A model generated the notes under the pieces. It searched no databases, was not told the DNA's origin, and saw only the letters and a program-made list of their open reading frames with translations. 64,000 nucleotides of DNA from Burkholderia sp. Leaf177 (GTDB taxonomy: Bacteria > Pseudomonadota > Gammaproteobacteria > Burkholderiales > Burkholderiaceae), in the NCBI RefSeq assembly GCF_001424345.1, contig NZ_LMPF01000021.1, positions 106,741-170,740 on the forward strand. The letters are read 5' to 3'. Both the position numbers and the translations under genes were made by a program. Shown here piece after piece: positions 44,198 through 53,751 of the stretch (within the stretch, counting starts at the first letter, position 1; each line of letters begins with the position of its first letter).

Positions 44198-47100
44198 CCT
44201 TGCACACTTGAATGAGATCGATCCATCCGTTTCCGATGTTGAGAAAATAGGCGTATGGGGAATCGCGTTGATGCTTGCGGTGCTTGCATTGGGCGCGCTG
44301 TGTCTCGTCTGGCTGGCGGGTGACTGGATTCCAATTTCCCAGCGTGAAGACAAGCTTATGGCATCCGCTTGGATTCTGGCGATATTCGCAGCGCTCGTAC
44401 TGCTTAGCGTTTTCGTTTCCCGGACCGGGGCGTTTCATGCGGCTGGCGTCGTTTTCAAGCGGCGTGCAGGCGGGGATTCTTCCGCTTCCAGAGTGACCAA
44501 CGGGGATGAGCATTTGAACGATCTGCGTGCCCATCTTCGCGCGGAGTTGGGGTGGCGCTGGAAGTATCGGCGGCCGTGGTTATTACTGGCCGGCGATGAT
44601 TCGGCCATTAGCAGGTTGATGCCAAAGTTCACCGCGAATCGTTGGGCTATCATGGACAACGCGATACTCCTTTTAACGAAGACAAACGCCGACGGCAGCC
44701 CGGATGAAAACTGGCTACGGGCACTCTACAAATTGCGTCGTCACAGGCCAATTGATGCAATCATTTTAACGGTAGATGGTAGCGATGCTTTAGCGCCTCA
44801 ACAACGGGGTTTGAATGCACATAGTGTGAAACTTGCTCGAATAGTCAATGCGTTGCATTGGTCGCCACCCGTTTATGCGCTCGATGTTTCTTTGACCGAT
44901 GCTCTTAACCGCGAGCGTTCCGCGTTGGTCGGATGTGCATTTGCGGATGGCGCTGAAGAGCGTGTGATTGAAGCGGATTTATTGGCGTTGCGCAGGTGTC
45001 TCGCGGATGCGGCCATCGGGCAACTGATCCGAAATGATAAGGACCGCTATGGCGCAAAACTTTCGCAGAGACTTGATGAGCGCAGCGCACCGCTTGCCAC
45101 GATGATTGCGTCGCTGTCCAATCGTGGCAAGAGGCATCAATCGGTGAGCGGTGCGTTCTTTGCGCCGTTCCCGGTTGCAGCGGGTGAGAGCGTCGAATCG
45201 AACGGACCGACGAGTGCCGACTTGCCGTTGTGGACGCATCTTGCAGCGATCTCGCGTAAGGCGCACGGCGAGCGCGTGGGCATGCATCCGGTGACGGTGT
45301 TTTCAACGATCGCGCTTGTGCTTCTCGGGTTGTGGACTACCGGCATGCTGATCTCCGGCATAACCAACGCACGCAACGTGTTCAATGCGCGTGAGCTTAT
45401 TCAAACGCTCAAGAACGCGCCCGATTCCGCCGCTCAGCTCAACGCACTGCTCGCCTTGCAGCAGCAAATCGGTTTCTCTGAACAACGCGTTGCGCATCAG
45501 CCGCCGTTATGGTCCCGCTTCGGCCTGAATCAGGATAAAGCGATCCTCTCCGCTTTATGGCCCTCGTATGTCTCAGCGAGCAAATCGCTTCTAGTCTCGC
45601 CGATCCAGCAGAACCTCGAAGCGACGCTGGTGGATTTAAGCCAGATGCCCACCGATTCCCTTGATGACCACGCAAACAGCGCCGCCCTCGAAGGGCATAA
45701 TGCGCTTAAAACATACTTGATGCTCGCTGAACCCGGCCGGGTTGAATCTGCATTTATCAAACCACAACTTACCCGTTACTGGACTTCGAACGCAAACGTT
45801 TCCGTGGGTGCGAAGCTTGATATCGGTGAGCAGTTGCTGGGCTTTTATGCGCAACACCTCAAAGCACACGATGACTGGCGCATTCAGCCGCGCGCAGAAC
45901 TCGTGAACGCATCGCGTCAGACGTTGCTTTCGATGATTGGCGTGCGCAATTCTGAGGACACGGTGTATCAAAGCGTGCTCGCTGGCGCCGGTAGCAAGTT
46001 TCCAGATCAAACATTGGCATCACTGACCACTGGCACCGATACACGCGGCCTCATCCGTTCAAGCGCGAGCGTGCCGGGCGTCTACACACGTCAAGCTTAC
46101 GAAGGCTATGTGGCAGCGGCCATCACTGATGCCGCTAAAAGCCGCGACGTGACGCGCGACTGGGTACTCGCGAATAACGGCGATGGCAACGACACGTCAA
46201 AAGCCCAATCCACCGAAACGCTCGAAGCGGCCCTCACCACGCAATACTTCAATGACTATGCCGAGCACTGGCAGTCGTTCATGAACGCGTTGCAGTGGCA
46301 GTCGGCATCGAACATTCCTGCGGCAATCGAACAAATGAAACTGCTCGCCGATGCACGCCAATCGCCGGTCATCGCACTGATAGAATCGCTTGATTACCAA
46401 GGCACGGCAGGGGTGCATCAAGCGTCACTCTCCGACACGCTGGTTGCCAAGGCGCAGAACATCTTCGGCAAGAAATACGATCCGCAAGCCGTCGCAATTG
46501 CCCAAAACGCAGGGCCGTTATCGGCATCGTTTGGCCCGGTGCTCAAGCTTATTTGTCAGATTAATGACACGACTTCTGGTAAAGCCAACGCCAACGTCGC
46601 CATCAGCGATGTCAGCTTTCAACGCTACATCGAACGCATCATCGCGTTGCGTTTAAAGCTCCAGCAAATCGACAACGGCACCGATGCCGATATTCAAACG
46701 CGTCAACTCGCGCAAGCCCTGTTTCAGGGTAAAAACTCCGAACTCGCCGATACCCAAGCCTACGCGCAACTCGTCTCGGCAAGTCTTGGGGCGCAGTGGT
46801 CCGGCATGGGCGACGCGCTGTTCGTGCGGCCCGTGGCCCAAGCCACGCAGATCGTCATCCAGCCCGCGCAGGCCAGTTTGAACGATGTCTGGAACGAGGA
46901 CATCGCCGCGCACTGGAACACAGCATTCACCGGTCGATACCCGTTCGATAACACCGACAACGATGCATCGATTCCTGAACTCGCGCGATTCATCCGGCCG
47001 CGAGGAGGACTGATTGCGTCGTTCCTGAGCACGCAGCTGGCGGGCGTTCTGGAATTGCGAGGCGATCGATGGGTCGAAGCCAACACGCGCGGCGGCGCGC

Positions 47101-47891
47101 TGACATTCGATCCCGAATTCCTGCGCGTCATGAATATTTTGCAGCGCGTCGGGGGGCATTGGATGCCGGAGGGTGAGGCGCGATATCGGTTCGATCTGAA
47201 GCCGATTCCGACACCTGGTATTACCGATACGGTCCTCACGCTCGATGCGCAAAAACTGCATTACTACAATCAGCGCGAACGGTGGCAGGGATTGCAATGG
47301 CCATCGAACGATCCGCAGATTGTGGGAACGCGGCTTCAGTGGCAAACGGAAACGGCAGGAACCAGCAAGAATTTTGAGTTTGGCGGACGCTGGGCGTTGG
47401 TACGGATGCTTGAGCGCGCGAAGATTGAACCAATCGATGACGCCACGTTTCAACTGACATGGCAGGCTGAACCGGATACGCGGGGGATGCGGGCAGTCGC
47501 GCCGCTGGCGTCGGCGCTCGTAGCTTCCAGCGAGCACGGCGCAGCTCGAAGTGGCGACGATTGGGGCGCTTCAGCGCAATCAACGCAAGTCAGCGCAGTC
47601 TCGAATCACGCATCGCTTGTTAGCCTCATCACGCAGCAGCCGCTCGCCGCTGCATCGCCGAATCTGAGCTATCCCCTGAGCTACTTTATGCGGGTTGATA
47701 TCGGCAAAGGCCCGTTGGAATTGCTCGCGTTAAGAGGGTTGAAGTTGCCGAACCACATGTTCATCGAAAAACCGCGCGGTACGAAAATAGAGCGGAGCGC
47801 AAGCCCGCCGCCGTTGCCAAAAGCGGCACGCGAGGCTGCGAAACAAGCGGCCATGCCGCTGCCCGGTGGCGACGTGGGAGGTCAGTTATGA
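44154..47891 (+). CDS. TssM/IcmF-like inner-membrane protein with degenerate P-loop
   Basis: A protein of about 1245 residues with TssM layout: two N-terminal helices (IGVWGIALMLAVLALGALCL and ASAWILAIFAALVLLSVFV), a cytoplasmic GTPase-like domain, a third helix near residue 385-405 (VFSTIALVLLGLWTTGMLIS) and a long periplasmic part ending in the beta domain (RWALVRMLERAKIEP). The nucleotide site at residues 141-158 reads PWLLLAGDDSAISRLMP, without the GKT/GKS of Walker A. It was named from overall design and the IcmF-like C-terminus. Frame is open from 43977; ATG 44154 starts the globular part. Next gene overlaps by ATGA. Confidence 0.72.
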   Translation: MKIEPKLKNLKNLNDLAHLNEIDPSVSDVEKIGVWGIALMLAVLALGALCLVWLAGDWIPISQREDKLMASAWILAIFAALVLLSVFVSRTGAFHAAGVVFKRRAGGDSSASRVTNGDEHLNDLRAHLRAELGWRWKYRRPWLLLAGDDSAISRLMPKFTANRWAIMDNAILLLTKTNADGSPDENWLRALYKLRRHRPIDAIILTVDGSDALAPQQRGLNAHSVKLARIVNALHWSPPVYALDVSLTDALNRERSALVGCAFADGAEERVIEADLLALRRCLADAAIGQLIRNDKDRYGAKLSQRLDERSAPLATMIASLSNRGKRHQSVSGAFFAPFPVAAGESVESNGPTSADLPLWTHLAAISRKAHGERVGMHPVTVFSTIALVLLGLWTTGMLISGITNARNVFNARELIQTLKNAPDSAAQLNALLALQQQIGFSEQRVAHQPPLWSRFGLNQDKAILSALWPSYVSASKSLLVSPIQQNLEATLVDLSQMPTDSLDDHANSAALEGHNALKTYLMLAEPGRVESAFIKPQLTRYWTSNANVSVGAKLDIGEQLLGFYAQHLKAHDDWRIQPRAELVNASRQTLLSMIGVRNSEDTVYQSVLAGAGSKFPDQTLASLTTGTDTRGLIRSSASVPGVYTRQAYEGYVAAAITDAAKSRDVTRDWVLANNGDGNDTSKAQSTETLEAALTTQYFNDYAEHWQSFMNALQWQSASNIPAAIEQMKLLADARQSPVIALIESLDYQGTAGVHQASLSDTLVAKAQNIFGKKYDPQAVAIAQNAGPLSASFGPVLKLICQINDTTSGKANANVAISDVSFQRYIERIIALRLKLQQIDNGTDADIQTRQLAQALFQGKNSELADTQAYAQLVSASLGAQWSGMGDALFVRPVAQATQIVIQPAQASLNDVWNEDIAAHWNTAFTGRYPFDNTDNDASIPELARFIRPRGGLIASFLSTQLAGVLELRGDRWVEANTRGGALTFDPEFLRVMNILQRVGGHWMPEGEARYRFDLKPIPTPGITDTVLTLDAQKLHYYNQRERWQGLQWPSNDPQIVGTRLQWQTETAGTSKNFEFGGRWALVRMLERAKIEPIDDATFQLTWQAEPDTRGMRAVAPLASALVASSEHGAARSGDDWGASAQSTQVSAVSNHASLVSLITQQPLAAASPNLSYPLSYFMRVDIGKGPLELLALRGLKLPNHMFIEKPRGTKIERSASPPPLPKAAREAAKQAAMPLPGGDVGGQL

Positions 47892-48292
47892 CCTTGCATA
47901 ACGAACACTCAGGTGCAATATTGGCATCACCAAAGGCAGCCATAAGACGCGCCACGCTTGCCGTTCTTGTCTTTATCACCTCCATATGCAACCCAGCCCG
48001 GGCGAACGCAATTGATGAGGTGATGTGTGCCAAAGTCGGCGAGATCGCCCGTTACATTGCATCGCGACGAGACGCAGGCGTGCCGGAAACCCGAGTGCGC
48101 CAAGGTGCAACCAAGGCGTTTGCTGGTCCCGCGTTGCTCGGTGTCCTGAACGTCGTACATATCATTTATAACGAGCCCAGCGTTCGCTATCTCGCACCGG
48201 ATAAGACGTTCGAGCTGTTTCGCGCAACGTGTATGGCGCCTTATTCAGTCGCGTCGACGGATTCTGTGGGAGACATCGCGCACATCGGCTAG
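47888..48292 (+). CDS. Small exported protein of the type VI island, unknown function
   Basis: A 134-residue protein with a signal peptide (LAVLVFITSICNPARANA). The mature 95 residues contain two Cys (MCAKVG, ATCMAP) that could form a disulphide, and a helical RQGATKAFAGPALLGVLNVV segment. Translation is coupled to the TssM-like gene (ATGA). Location and export suggest either an immunity protein or a periplasmic partner of the TssM-like protein; the sequence alone does not decide. Confidence 0.62.
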   Translation: MTLHNEHSGAILASPKAAIRRATLAVLVFITSICNPARANAIDEVMCAKVGEIARYIASRRDAGVPETRVRQGATKAFAGPALLGVLNVVHIIYNEPSVRYLAPDKTFELFRATCMAPYSVASTDSVGDIAHIG

Positions 48293-48488
48293 CGTATGTA
48301 GCTTTCGCGATCAACTGCGCCAGCGCGGTAAGACTAAATGGCTTTTATGGTTTCAAGGTCGAAGCCGAGTGGGCTACGCGCATCGCACATATGACGAGCT
48401 GATAGGTTGCCCGGCTCGTTTTCCGCTACGACGCCGTCCGACGAAAATTATTAATCGGCGCAAGTGCGCCACCATAAGGAGTGGAAAG

Positions 48489-48893
48489 TTGGAAACAAAA
48501 GAGATAGCAGCAATACAGAAACCGATCCTAGAAGCAATTGAAAGACTGTGCGTGCCGTTGTCTGCGATTGCGTTACTCAAGATGATTGACGAGTTTTATA
48601 CAAAGGAAGAACGGGTTGCGCTCTATGCCGAATACGAAGCGTTGCGGGATGCGGATGCGGAGGCATATGAGCACCTACTTGAAGCCGATCCGCCAGACGC
48701 GCCTTCTCGAAAAGACCTAGTTGAAAGATTTGGCGAACATGAAGCCAATGAGCGGCTCGCTCCTAGGAGGCTCGCGCTGGAAGCGAAGCAAGCGGCTGGC
48801 AGGGGCATTCGTGAGTTCGAGCGAGAACATCGGTTAATCGTGCGCCTTGCTGAAGCTAAGGCCGAAATTGGGAAAGCTAGATATAATAAATAA
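48489..48893 (+). CDS. Charged helical protein, unknown function
   Basis: A 134-residue protein predicted from TTG 48489, chosen because AAGGAG (48476-48481) is seven bases upstream; the same frame extends to 48369 with Arg-rich, unconvincing residues. It is strongly charged and helical (EERVALYAEYEALRDADAEAYEHLLEADPP, spanning residues 44-73; motif EREHRLIVRLAEAKAEIGK near the end). No family recognised. An excellent terminator follows directly, so it closes the island. Confidence 0.55.
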   Translation: METKEIAAIQKPILEAIERLCVPLSAIALLKMIDEFYTKEERVALYAEYEALRDADAEAYEHLLEADPPDAPSRKDLVERFGEHEANERLAPRRLALEAKQAAGRGIREFEREHRLIVRLAEAKAEIGKARYNK

Positions 48894-48917
48894 AAAAGGC
48901 GCCGGAAGGCGCCTTTT
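48894..48917 (+). terminator. Rho-independent terminator closing the type VI island
   Basis: Stem AAAAGGCGCC (48894-48903) / GGCGCCTTTT (48908-48917) with loop GGAA, overlapping the last stop codon area; symmetric A and T ends allow termination from both sides. Confidence 0.9.
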
Positions 48918-49209
48918 GTTGTGAGTCTTGATCATTGAAGCTGTCTGCTCTAATTCGAAAAGGTGCACCCTCCCCGACCGCGCCACGATATCCGAATCAT
49001 GGCAATTACGGTGACAAGCTGTGCAACGATGTCCTTGCAATGCATATCGGCCGGAGCGGCGTTTTCTTTAGGGCTTCTTCGGGCATTTTCCCGGCGATAG
49101 ATTTTCTTTTGCCTCGGATAACTTATCGTCGATAGTCCGTTGACCGGAAAAACCGGATACTCCTGCCTCAGCAGTTTGGCTCAACCCAAGCCCGCCAAGG
49201 ATCAGGGAA
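48918..49209. other. Promoter region before the beta-lactamase gene
   Basis: Together with the terminator this gap is 316 bases. No gene is supported. No divergent ampR-like regulator is present next to it. Confidence 0.4.
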
Positions 49210-50370
49210 ATGAAATTGAGAGCAGTCCGTCTTTTTGCAGCAATCGTTTTTTCGTGCACGATTCCAGGCGTGGTTCACGCGACCGGTAAAGATATCCGGA
49301 CGGAAGTGGACCGCGCAATACAACCGCTGATGAAACAGTACGAAATCGCCGGCATGGCAGTCGGCGTTATTTCCGACGGCAAGCCGTATGTATTCAACTA
49401 TGGTCTGGCATCGGCGCAACCGCGAAAGCCGGTTACGGATAACACCTTGTTCGAGCTTGGATCGATCAGCAAGACATTCACCGCAACGCTTGCCGCCAAG
49501 GCGCGGGTCGACGGCTACCTGTCTTTGTCGGACCGCACGAGCAAGTACCTTCCCGTGCTGCAAAACACGCCGTTCGGCAATGTATCCCTGTTGAACCTCG
49601 GAACGCACACGCCGGGCGGCCTGCCGTTGCAGGTGCCGGATAACGTGAACAATATCGGCGAATTGATGCAGTACTTCAGGCAATGGAAGCCTGCATACGC
49701 GCCGGGGACGTATCGGACGTATGCGAATCCCGGCATTGGAACGCTCGGCCTCATCACGGCGAAAAGCATGAATCAGGACTTCGACGCGCTCATGGAAAAA
49801 AACCTCTTTCCCGCGCTCGGCCTGCGGAGCAGCTACATCAACGTGCCCGCAGCAAGAATGAAAGACTACGCGGAGGGTTACACCAAAACCGACGCGCCGA
49901 TCAGGATGAAACCCGGCGTACTTTCGTCCGAGGCATACGGCATCCGGACCACGGCGGCCGACATGCTGCGTTTTCTCCAAGCCAACATGGGCCTGATCGA
50001 TCTCGACTCAAAACTGCAACGCGCAATAACCGATACCCACACGGGCTATTTCAACGCCGGGCCCATGACGCAAGATTTGATATGGGAACAGTATCCGTAT
50101 CCGGTCGCGCTTGAAAAACTGCTGGAAGGCAATGCGCCCGCGATGATTCTGAACGCAACGCCTGTTACCGAACTCAAGCCGCCGCAACCGCCGCGTGACG
50201 ATGTCTGGATCAACAAGACCGGCTCGACCAACGGTTTCGGCGCTTACGTGGCGTTCATTCCGCAAAAGCGCCTGGGAATCGTGATGCTGGCAAACAAGAA
50301 CATTCCCAACGATGCACGTGTCACGGCGGCATACCAGATTCTCGAATCATTGGCGAAGGAGGCGCAATGA
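49210..50370 (+). CDS. Class C beta-lactamase family protein
   Basis: A 386-residue exported serine hydrolase. The signal peptide ends near VVHA (residue 24). The active-site motifs are all present at AmpC-like spacing: SISK with Ser85 and Lys88, YAN at 171-173, and KTGS with Lys336. FELGSISKTFTATLAAKA, YANPGIGTLG and VWINKTGSTNGFGAYVAF support a true class C enzyme rather than an esterase. AAGGATCAGGGAAA precedes ATG 49210. Expression control is unclear as no AmpR is adjacent. The stop overlaps the following cupin gene (ATGA). Confidence 0.88.
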   Translation: MKLRAVRLFAAIVFSCTIPGVVHATGKDIRTEVDRAIQPLMKQYEIAGMAVGVISDGKPYVFNYGLASAQPRKPVTDNTLFELGSISKTFTATLAAKARVDGYLSLSDRTSKYLPVLQNTPFGNVSLLNLGTHTPGGLPLQVPDNVNNIGELMQYFRQWKPAYAPGTYRTYANPGIGTLGLITAKSMNQDFDALMEKNLFPALGLRSSYINVPAARMKDYAEGYTKTDAPIRMKPGVLSSEAYGIRTTAADMLRFLQANMGLIDLDSKLQRAITDTHTGYFNAGPMTQDLIWEQYPYPVALEKLLEGNAPAMILNATPVTELKPPQPPRDDVWINKTGSTNGFGAYVAFIPQKRLGIVMLANKNIPNDARVTAAYQILESLAKEAQ

Positions 50371-50771
50371 CCCGTCATCGATATTTACTAGTAATAGCCG
50401 CTGTCATAAGCGTGCAGTCGGTGCAGTCGTTCGCAGCCGGCAAGGCGCCTGCCGCCAAAGAAACCGTCGTTCTGCAAAGGATTCCAGTTGCTGGAACTGA
50501 CCGCGAGATGGGCATGGGAATTTCAGAGTTCCCGCCGAACGCAGCCAAGCCACGGCACAAGGCGACGGGCCCGGAACTTTGCTACGTCCTCGAAGGCGAA
50601 GTCACCCTCTTGGCCGACGGCGAGCCGCCACGAACCGTTCACGCGGGCGAGAGCTGGGCCATGCCGACGAATGTCGCCCATGTCACGACCGCCGGACCTG
50701 CGGGCGCGAAGGTCTTGGCGACCTGGGCATGGGTTCCGGGGAAGCCGTTCAACGTTCCGGCTTCGAACTGA
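50367..50771 (+). CDS. Exported small cupin protein
   Basis: A 134-residue protein with a Sec-like signal (YLLVIAAVISVQSVQSFAAG) and a cupin barrel (FPPNAAKPRHKATGPELCYV, LEGEVTLLADGEPP, GESWAMPTNVAHVTTAG). Metal ligands are fewer than usual (RHKATGPEL and VAHVT). It is coupled by a 4-base overlap to the beta-lactamase; whether the two work together in the periplasm is unknown. Confidence 0.82.
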   Translation: MTRHRYLLVIAAVISVQSVQSFAAGKAPAAKETVVLQRIPVAGTDREMGMGISEFPPNAAKPRHKATGPELCYVLEGEVTLLADGEPPRTVHAGESWAMPTNVAHVTTAGPAGAKVLATWAWVPGKPFNVPASN

Positions 50772-50945
50772 AATCCGGCTCCGGCACGGCGCCCTCGATA
50801 TGACCAGTATTGTCGTCATCGCGCCGGGTCATCGACCAGCCGGAATCGCCGATCAGCTCGGCGTGGCTATTGCATATTCGCTTTATCGCCCAGCGGATCC
50901 AGCAAACCCAGCGCACGAACATGATGTCTCCGCCTCGGGCAAGCG

Positions 50946-51941
50946 TTACAGGTCCAGCACGAGTTCCCTGCTCACCGCCCTCGATACACACGCGGTCAGG
51001 TAATCGCGCTTTTCGTCGTCGCCCAGAATGCAGTCGTTATGCTCGACTTCACCCGACAGATAACGCACCTTGCACGTGCCGCAAAGGCCCGCGCGGCAGG
51101 ATGTTTCTATCGGCACGCCAGCTTCGTCGAGCGCGTCGGCAATGCTCTGGTCCGCAGTCACCGGAATCATCTGCCCGGTGCTCGCAATCTTCACGATGAA
51201 CTCGCCCACCGCGCCCGCAACCTGCTGACTCAGGTCGCGTTCGGGCGCCTTGAAGTGCTCGAAGTGAACGGTGCCTGACGGCCAGTGTTGCGCCGCGGCC
51301 GCGCACGCTTTCATGAATCCCGCCGGGCCGCAATAGTAGACGTGGGTGTCATCGGCGGGTTCTCGCAGCAGTTCGCCAATATTCAATCCCGCCGACGGAT
51401 CACCGTTGTCGAAATGAAAATGCAGGTGCCCGGCCGACTTGATGCTCGCCAGTTCGTCGGTGAACGCCGTGCAGCGCGCGTCCTTCGCGCAGTAATGCAT
51501 CTCGTACTCGATGCCCGCTTCCTCCAGCCGATGCGCCATCGCTTTCAACGGCGTCACGCCAATGCCGCCCGCCAGCAGCACGACTTTTTTTGCATCGGCG
51601 GCGAGTTCGAAGTTGTTGCGCGGCGCGCTGACCTTCACGCGATCCTGCACTCGCAGCGTGTCGTGCACGGCTTTCGATCCGCCGCGCCCGGCTTCGTCGC
51701 GCAACACGGCGATCACGTAGCGATGCCGCTCGCTCGGCGCATTGCTGAGCGAATATTGCCGGACGGTGCCGCCCTTCAGATGGATATCGATATGCGCGCC
51801 GGCCGTGAAAGGCGGCAACGCTTCGCCTTCGGGATCGACGAATTCATACGAGTTGATGCCTTTTCCTTCGAAGCGGATCTGCCGCACCATCAGATCGAGC
51901 GTGCGCCCGTTCGCCGGGTTGTCATTGTCTGGACTTGCCAT
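50946..51941 (-). CDS. VanB/PDR-type ferredoxin-NAD(P)H reductase of the oxygenase
   Basis: A 331-residue electron-transfer reductase: an FMN-binding domain with RQYSLSNAPSERHRYVIAVL, an NAD domain with LLAGGIGVTPLKAMAHRL and YYCGPAGFMKAC, and a C-terminal plant-type [2Fe-2S] domain with CRAGLCGTC followed by a late Cys in HNDC (CX4CX2C..C). Passes electrons from NAD(P)H to the Rieske oxygenase encoded upstream. ATG 51941 follows AGGAAAG; the open frame continues to 51965. The gap to the oxygenase gene is 69 bases, same strand. Confidence 0.9.
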   Translation of the reverse strand: MASPDNDNPANGRTLDLMVRQIRFEGKGINSYEFVDPEGEALPPFTAGAHIDIHLKGGTVRQYSLSNAPSERHRYVIAVLRDEAGRGGSKAVHDTLRVQDRVKVSAPRNNFELAADAKKVVLLAGGIGVTPLKAMAHRLEEAGIEYEMHYCAKDARCTAFTDELASIKSAGHLHFHFDNGDPSAGLNIGELLREPADDTHVYYCGPAGFMKACAAAAQHWPSGTVHFEHFKAPERDLSQQVAGAVGEFIVKIASTGQMIPVTADQSIADALDEAGVPIETSCRAGLCGTCKVRYLSGEVEHNDCILGDDEKRDYLTACVSRAVSRELVLDL

Positions 51942-52010
51942 GGACTTTCCTGTTGGTTCTTTCAAACGGCGGCGCGTTCGGCATGACCCGGCGCGCGCCG
52001 CCGCTGATCT

Positions 52011-53552
52011 TCACGCTTTCATCGACGCTTCGAGCGATTCGAATTTCTCGCGCACGAATTGCGCGCGTTCCTCGCCCTTGAACGCTTCGCTTTCCGTCAG
52101 GATTGCGACCAGCTTTTTCGTCAGCGCGCGACGGTTGGCGACTTCCTGCTCGACGCTCGCCGCTTCCGGAAGATCGAACACGTTGCCCGAGCAATAGCTG
52201 TTGGGCGAACCGGCATTTGCCTTGAACCATTCCGCGAAATTTTCCGCCGTTGCCGCCGGGTTCGTTCCGCGAACCGCATCGCGCAGCATCTTGCGAAAGA
52301 GGAACAGACCGGCATCGAACTTGGTCGGATTTTCGAGCGAATGCACAGCGATCGGGCGCTGGCTGATGATGGCTTCGTAATCGCCGGGAGCGTATTGCGC
52401 GTCCTTGTAGTTTTCGCGTTCGCGATGATTCGTCGGGATCGGCGGCAATTCTTCGAGCTTGTATTTGCCGAAGCGCTCGGGCCGGCGCATGGCGACTTGT
52501 CCTTCGAGGAAGTCGATCGACTCGTAACCGACGAGCGATTTATCGCCGATACCGCGTGTATCGATTCCCGGACCCATGACGCGCCAGCCGATCATCTTCG
52601 AATTTTCATCGTCGACAGGAACGGTCCAGCGAATGATGTGAAAGCGGCTGAAGAGCTTCTTCTTGGCACCATCTTCCGATGTATAGGCGTGCAGGCTCAA
52701 GTTGGGCAGGACTTGATGCTGGACACGCACGAACATACGATCTTTGTCGACACGGCGAGCGCCCGCGCAGGCGAGGCTGCGTCCCTGCTGGACCGGCACG
52801 AAATGCATGTCGGGCGCGACTTCCATGGACTTGGCGCCGACTTCGTCGAAGGTCGTGCCCTGGAACTTGCCGTTGACCACGTTCTTGCCGGCGTGCAGCG
52901 CGGTCGGGTGATAGTTGTCGGCGGCGTTGTCCTGAACCTGCAGCCAGTTGCAATGCTGGAAGTTGCTGTAGGGCACGAGTTCATCGGTCGCGGCTACAGT
53001 GAAATCGCCTTCCCATTCGGGGAACGGCGGCTCCTTGTCGGGCGGTCCCATATAGGCGAACACGAGGCCGTGACGCTCGACGGCTTTATACGCGCCCTGC
53101 TGGATTGAACACGCGTATTTCTCGGCTTCTTTTTCTTCGCCATTCGGGAACGGCACGTGGAGGCAAGTGCCGTCCACGTCGAAGACCATGCCGTGATAAC
53201 AGCACTTGATGCCGTGCTCCTGGATCGCGCCATATTCCAGCGATGCCCCGCGATGCACGCAATGCGCATGCAACACGCCAACGGCGCCGCTGCCGTCGCG
53301 GAACGCCACCAGTTCTTCGCCGAGGATCTTCAGGAAGCGCGGGGTATCGGTGAGCTCTATGGCCATGCATACCGGATGCCAGAACGCGCGCATATATTCG
53401 CCCATCGGCGTGCCCGGGCCGGTTTCGGTGAGCTCGGGATCGTGGCCCGGGACTTTGTTCGTGTAGTAGCCGCCAAAGGGCACCAGCTTCTTCTGTACCA
53501 CGCCACCGCCGCTGCTTTTCTGCCCTTCTGCCTTTTCCGACTTGATGTTCAT
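52011..53552 (-). CDS. Rieske non-haem iron aromatic oxygenase, catalytic (alpha) subunit
   Basis: A 513-residue oxygenase. The Rieske centre is CVHRG (Cys98, His100) and CCYHG (Cys117, His120). The mononuclear iron site is DNYHPTALH (Asp212, His215, His220) in the D-x2-H-x4-H spacing. With a VanB-type reductase it is a two-component system of the phthalate 4,5-dioxygenase/phenoxybenzoate dioxygenase/vanillate demethylase kind. It is longer than VanA (about 350) and nearer the phthalate/carboxylated-aryl group. Substrate unknown. Divergent from a GntR gene with 232 bases between starts. Confidence 0.9.
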   Translation of the reverse strand: MNIKSEKAEGQKSSGGGVVQKKLVPFGGYYTNKVPGHDPELTETGPGTPMGEYMRAFWHPVCMAIELTDTPRFLKILGEELVAFRDGSGAVGVLHAHCVHRGASLEYGAIQEHGIKCCYHGMVFDVDGTCLHVPFPNGEEKEAEKYACSIQQGAYKAVERHGLVFAYMGPPDKEPPFPEWEGDFTVAATDELVPYSNFQHCNWLQVQDNAADNYHPTALHAGKNVVNGKFQGTTFDEVGAKSMEVAPDMHFVPVQQGRSLACAGARRVDKDRMFVRVQHQVLPNLSLHAYTSEDGAKKKLFSRFHIIRWTVPVDDENSKMIGWRVMGPGIDTRGIGDKSLVGYESIDFLEGQVAMRRPERFGKYKLEELPPIPTNHRERENYKDAQYAPGDYEAIISQRPIAVHSLENPTKFDAGLFLFRKMLRDAVRGTNPAATAENFAEWFKANAGSPNSYCSGNVFDLPEAASVEQEVANRRALTKKLVAILTESEAFKGEERAQFVREKFESLEASMKA

Positions 53553-53625
53553 GTGCGCCTCTGCTGGGTGTATCGATAAGGGGAACTGCTACCTGCTGTT
53601 TTATGAATTCCGGCTTCTGAACTCC

Positions 53626-53640
53626 GAACTCTGTATACAA
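53626..53640. promoter_or_regulatory. Candidate GntR/FCD site 1 in the oxygenase promoter
   Basis: GAACTCTGTATACAA includes the palindrome TGTATACA (53632-53639), typical of FadR/FCD-type regulator sites. The same GAACTCTGTAT sequence recurs 126 bases on. Confidence 0.5.
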
Positions 53641-53751
53641 AGATTAGTTTCGCAATGCGGCCATGTCTCTACAGGTAAACGCTTGGTGGTCAGGTTTGGG
53701 CCAGCTTGCCCCGTTCCATTTGCGCCCGCCGCGCACTGCCTGTACGCTCTT

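Noticed and set aside
36553..48893. A complete type VI secretion cluster or a prophage
   Set aside because: No tssB/C, hcp, tssE-G, tssK-L or clpV gene and no phage structural or integrase gene is present; this is a vgrG island only.
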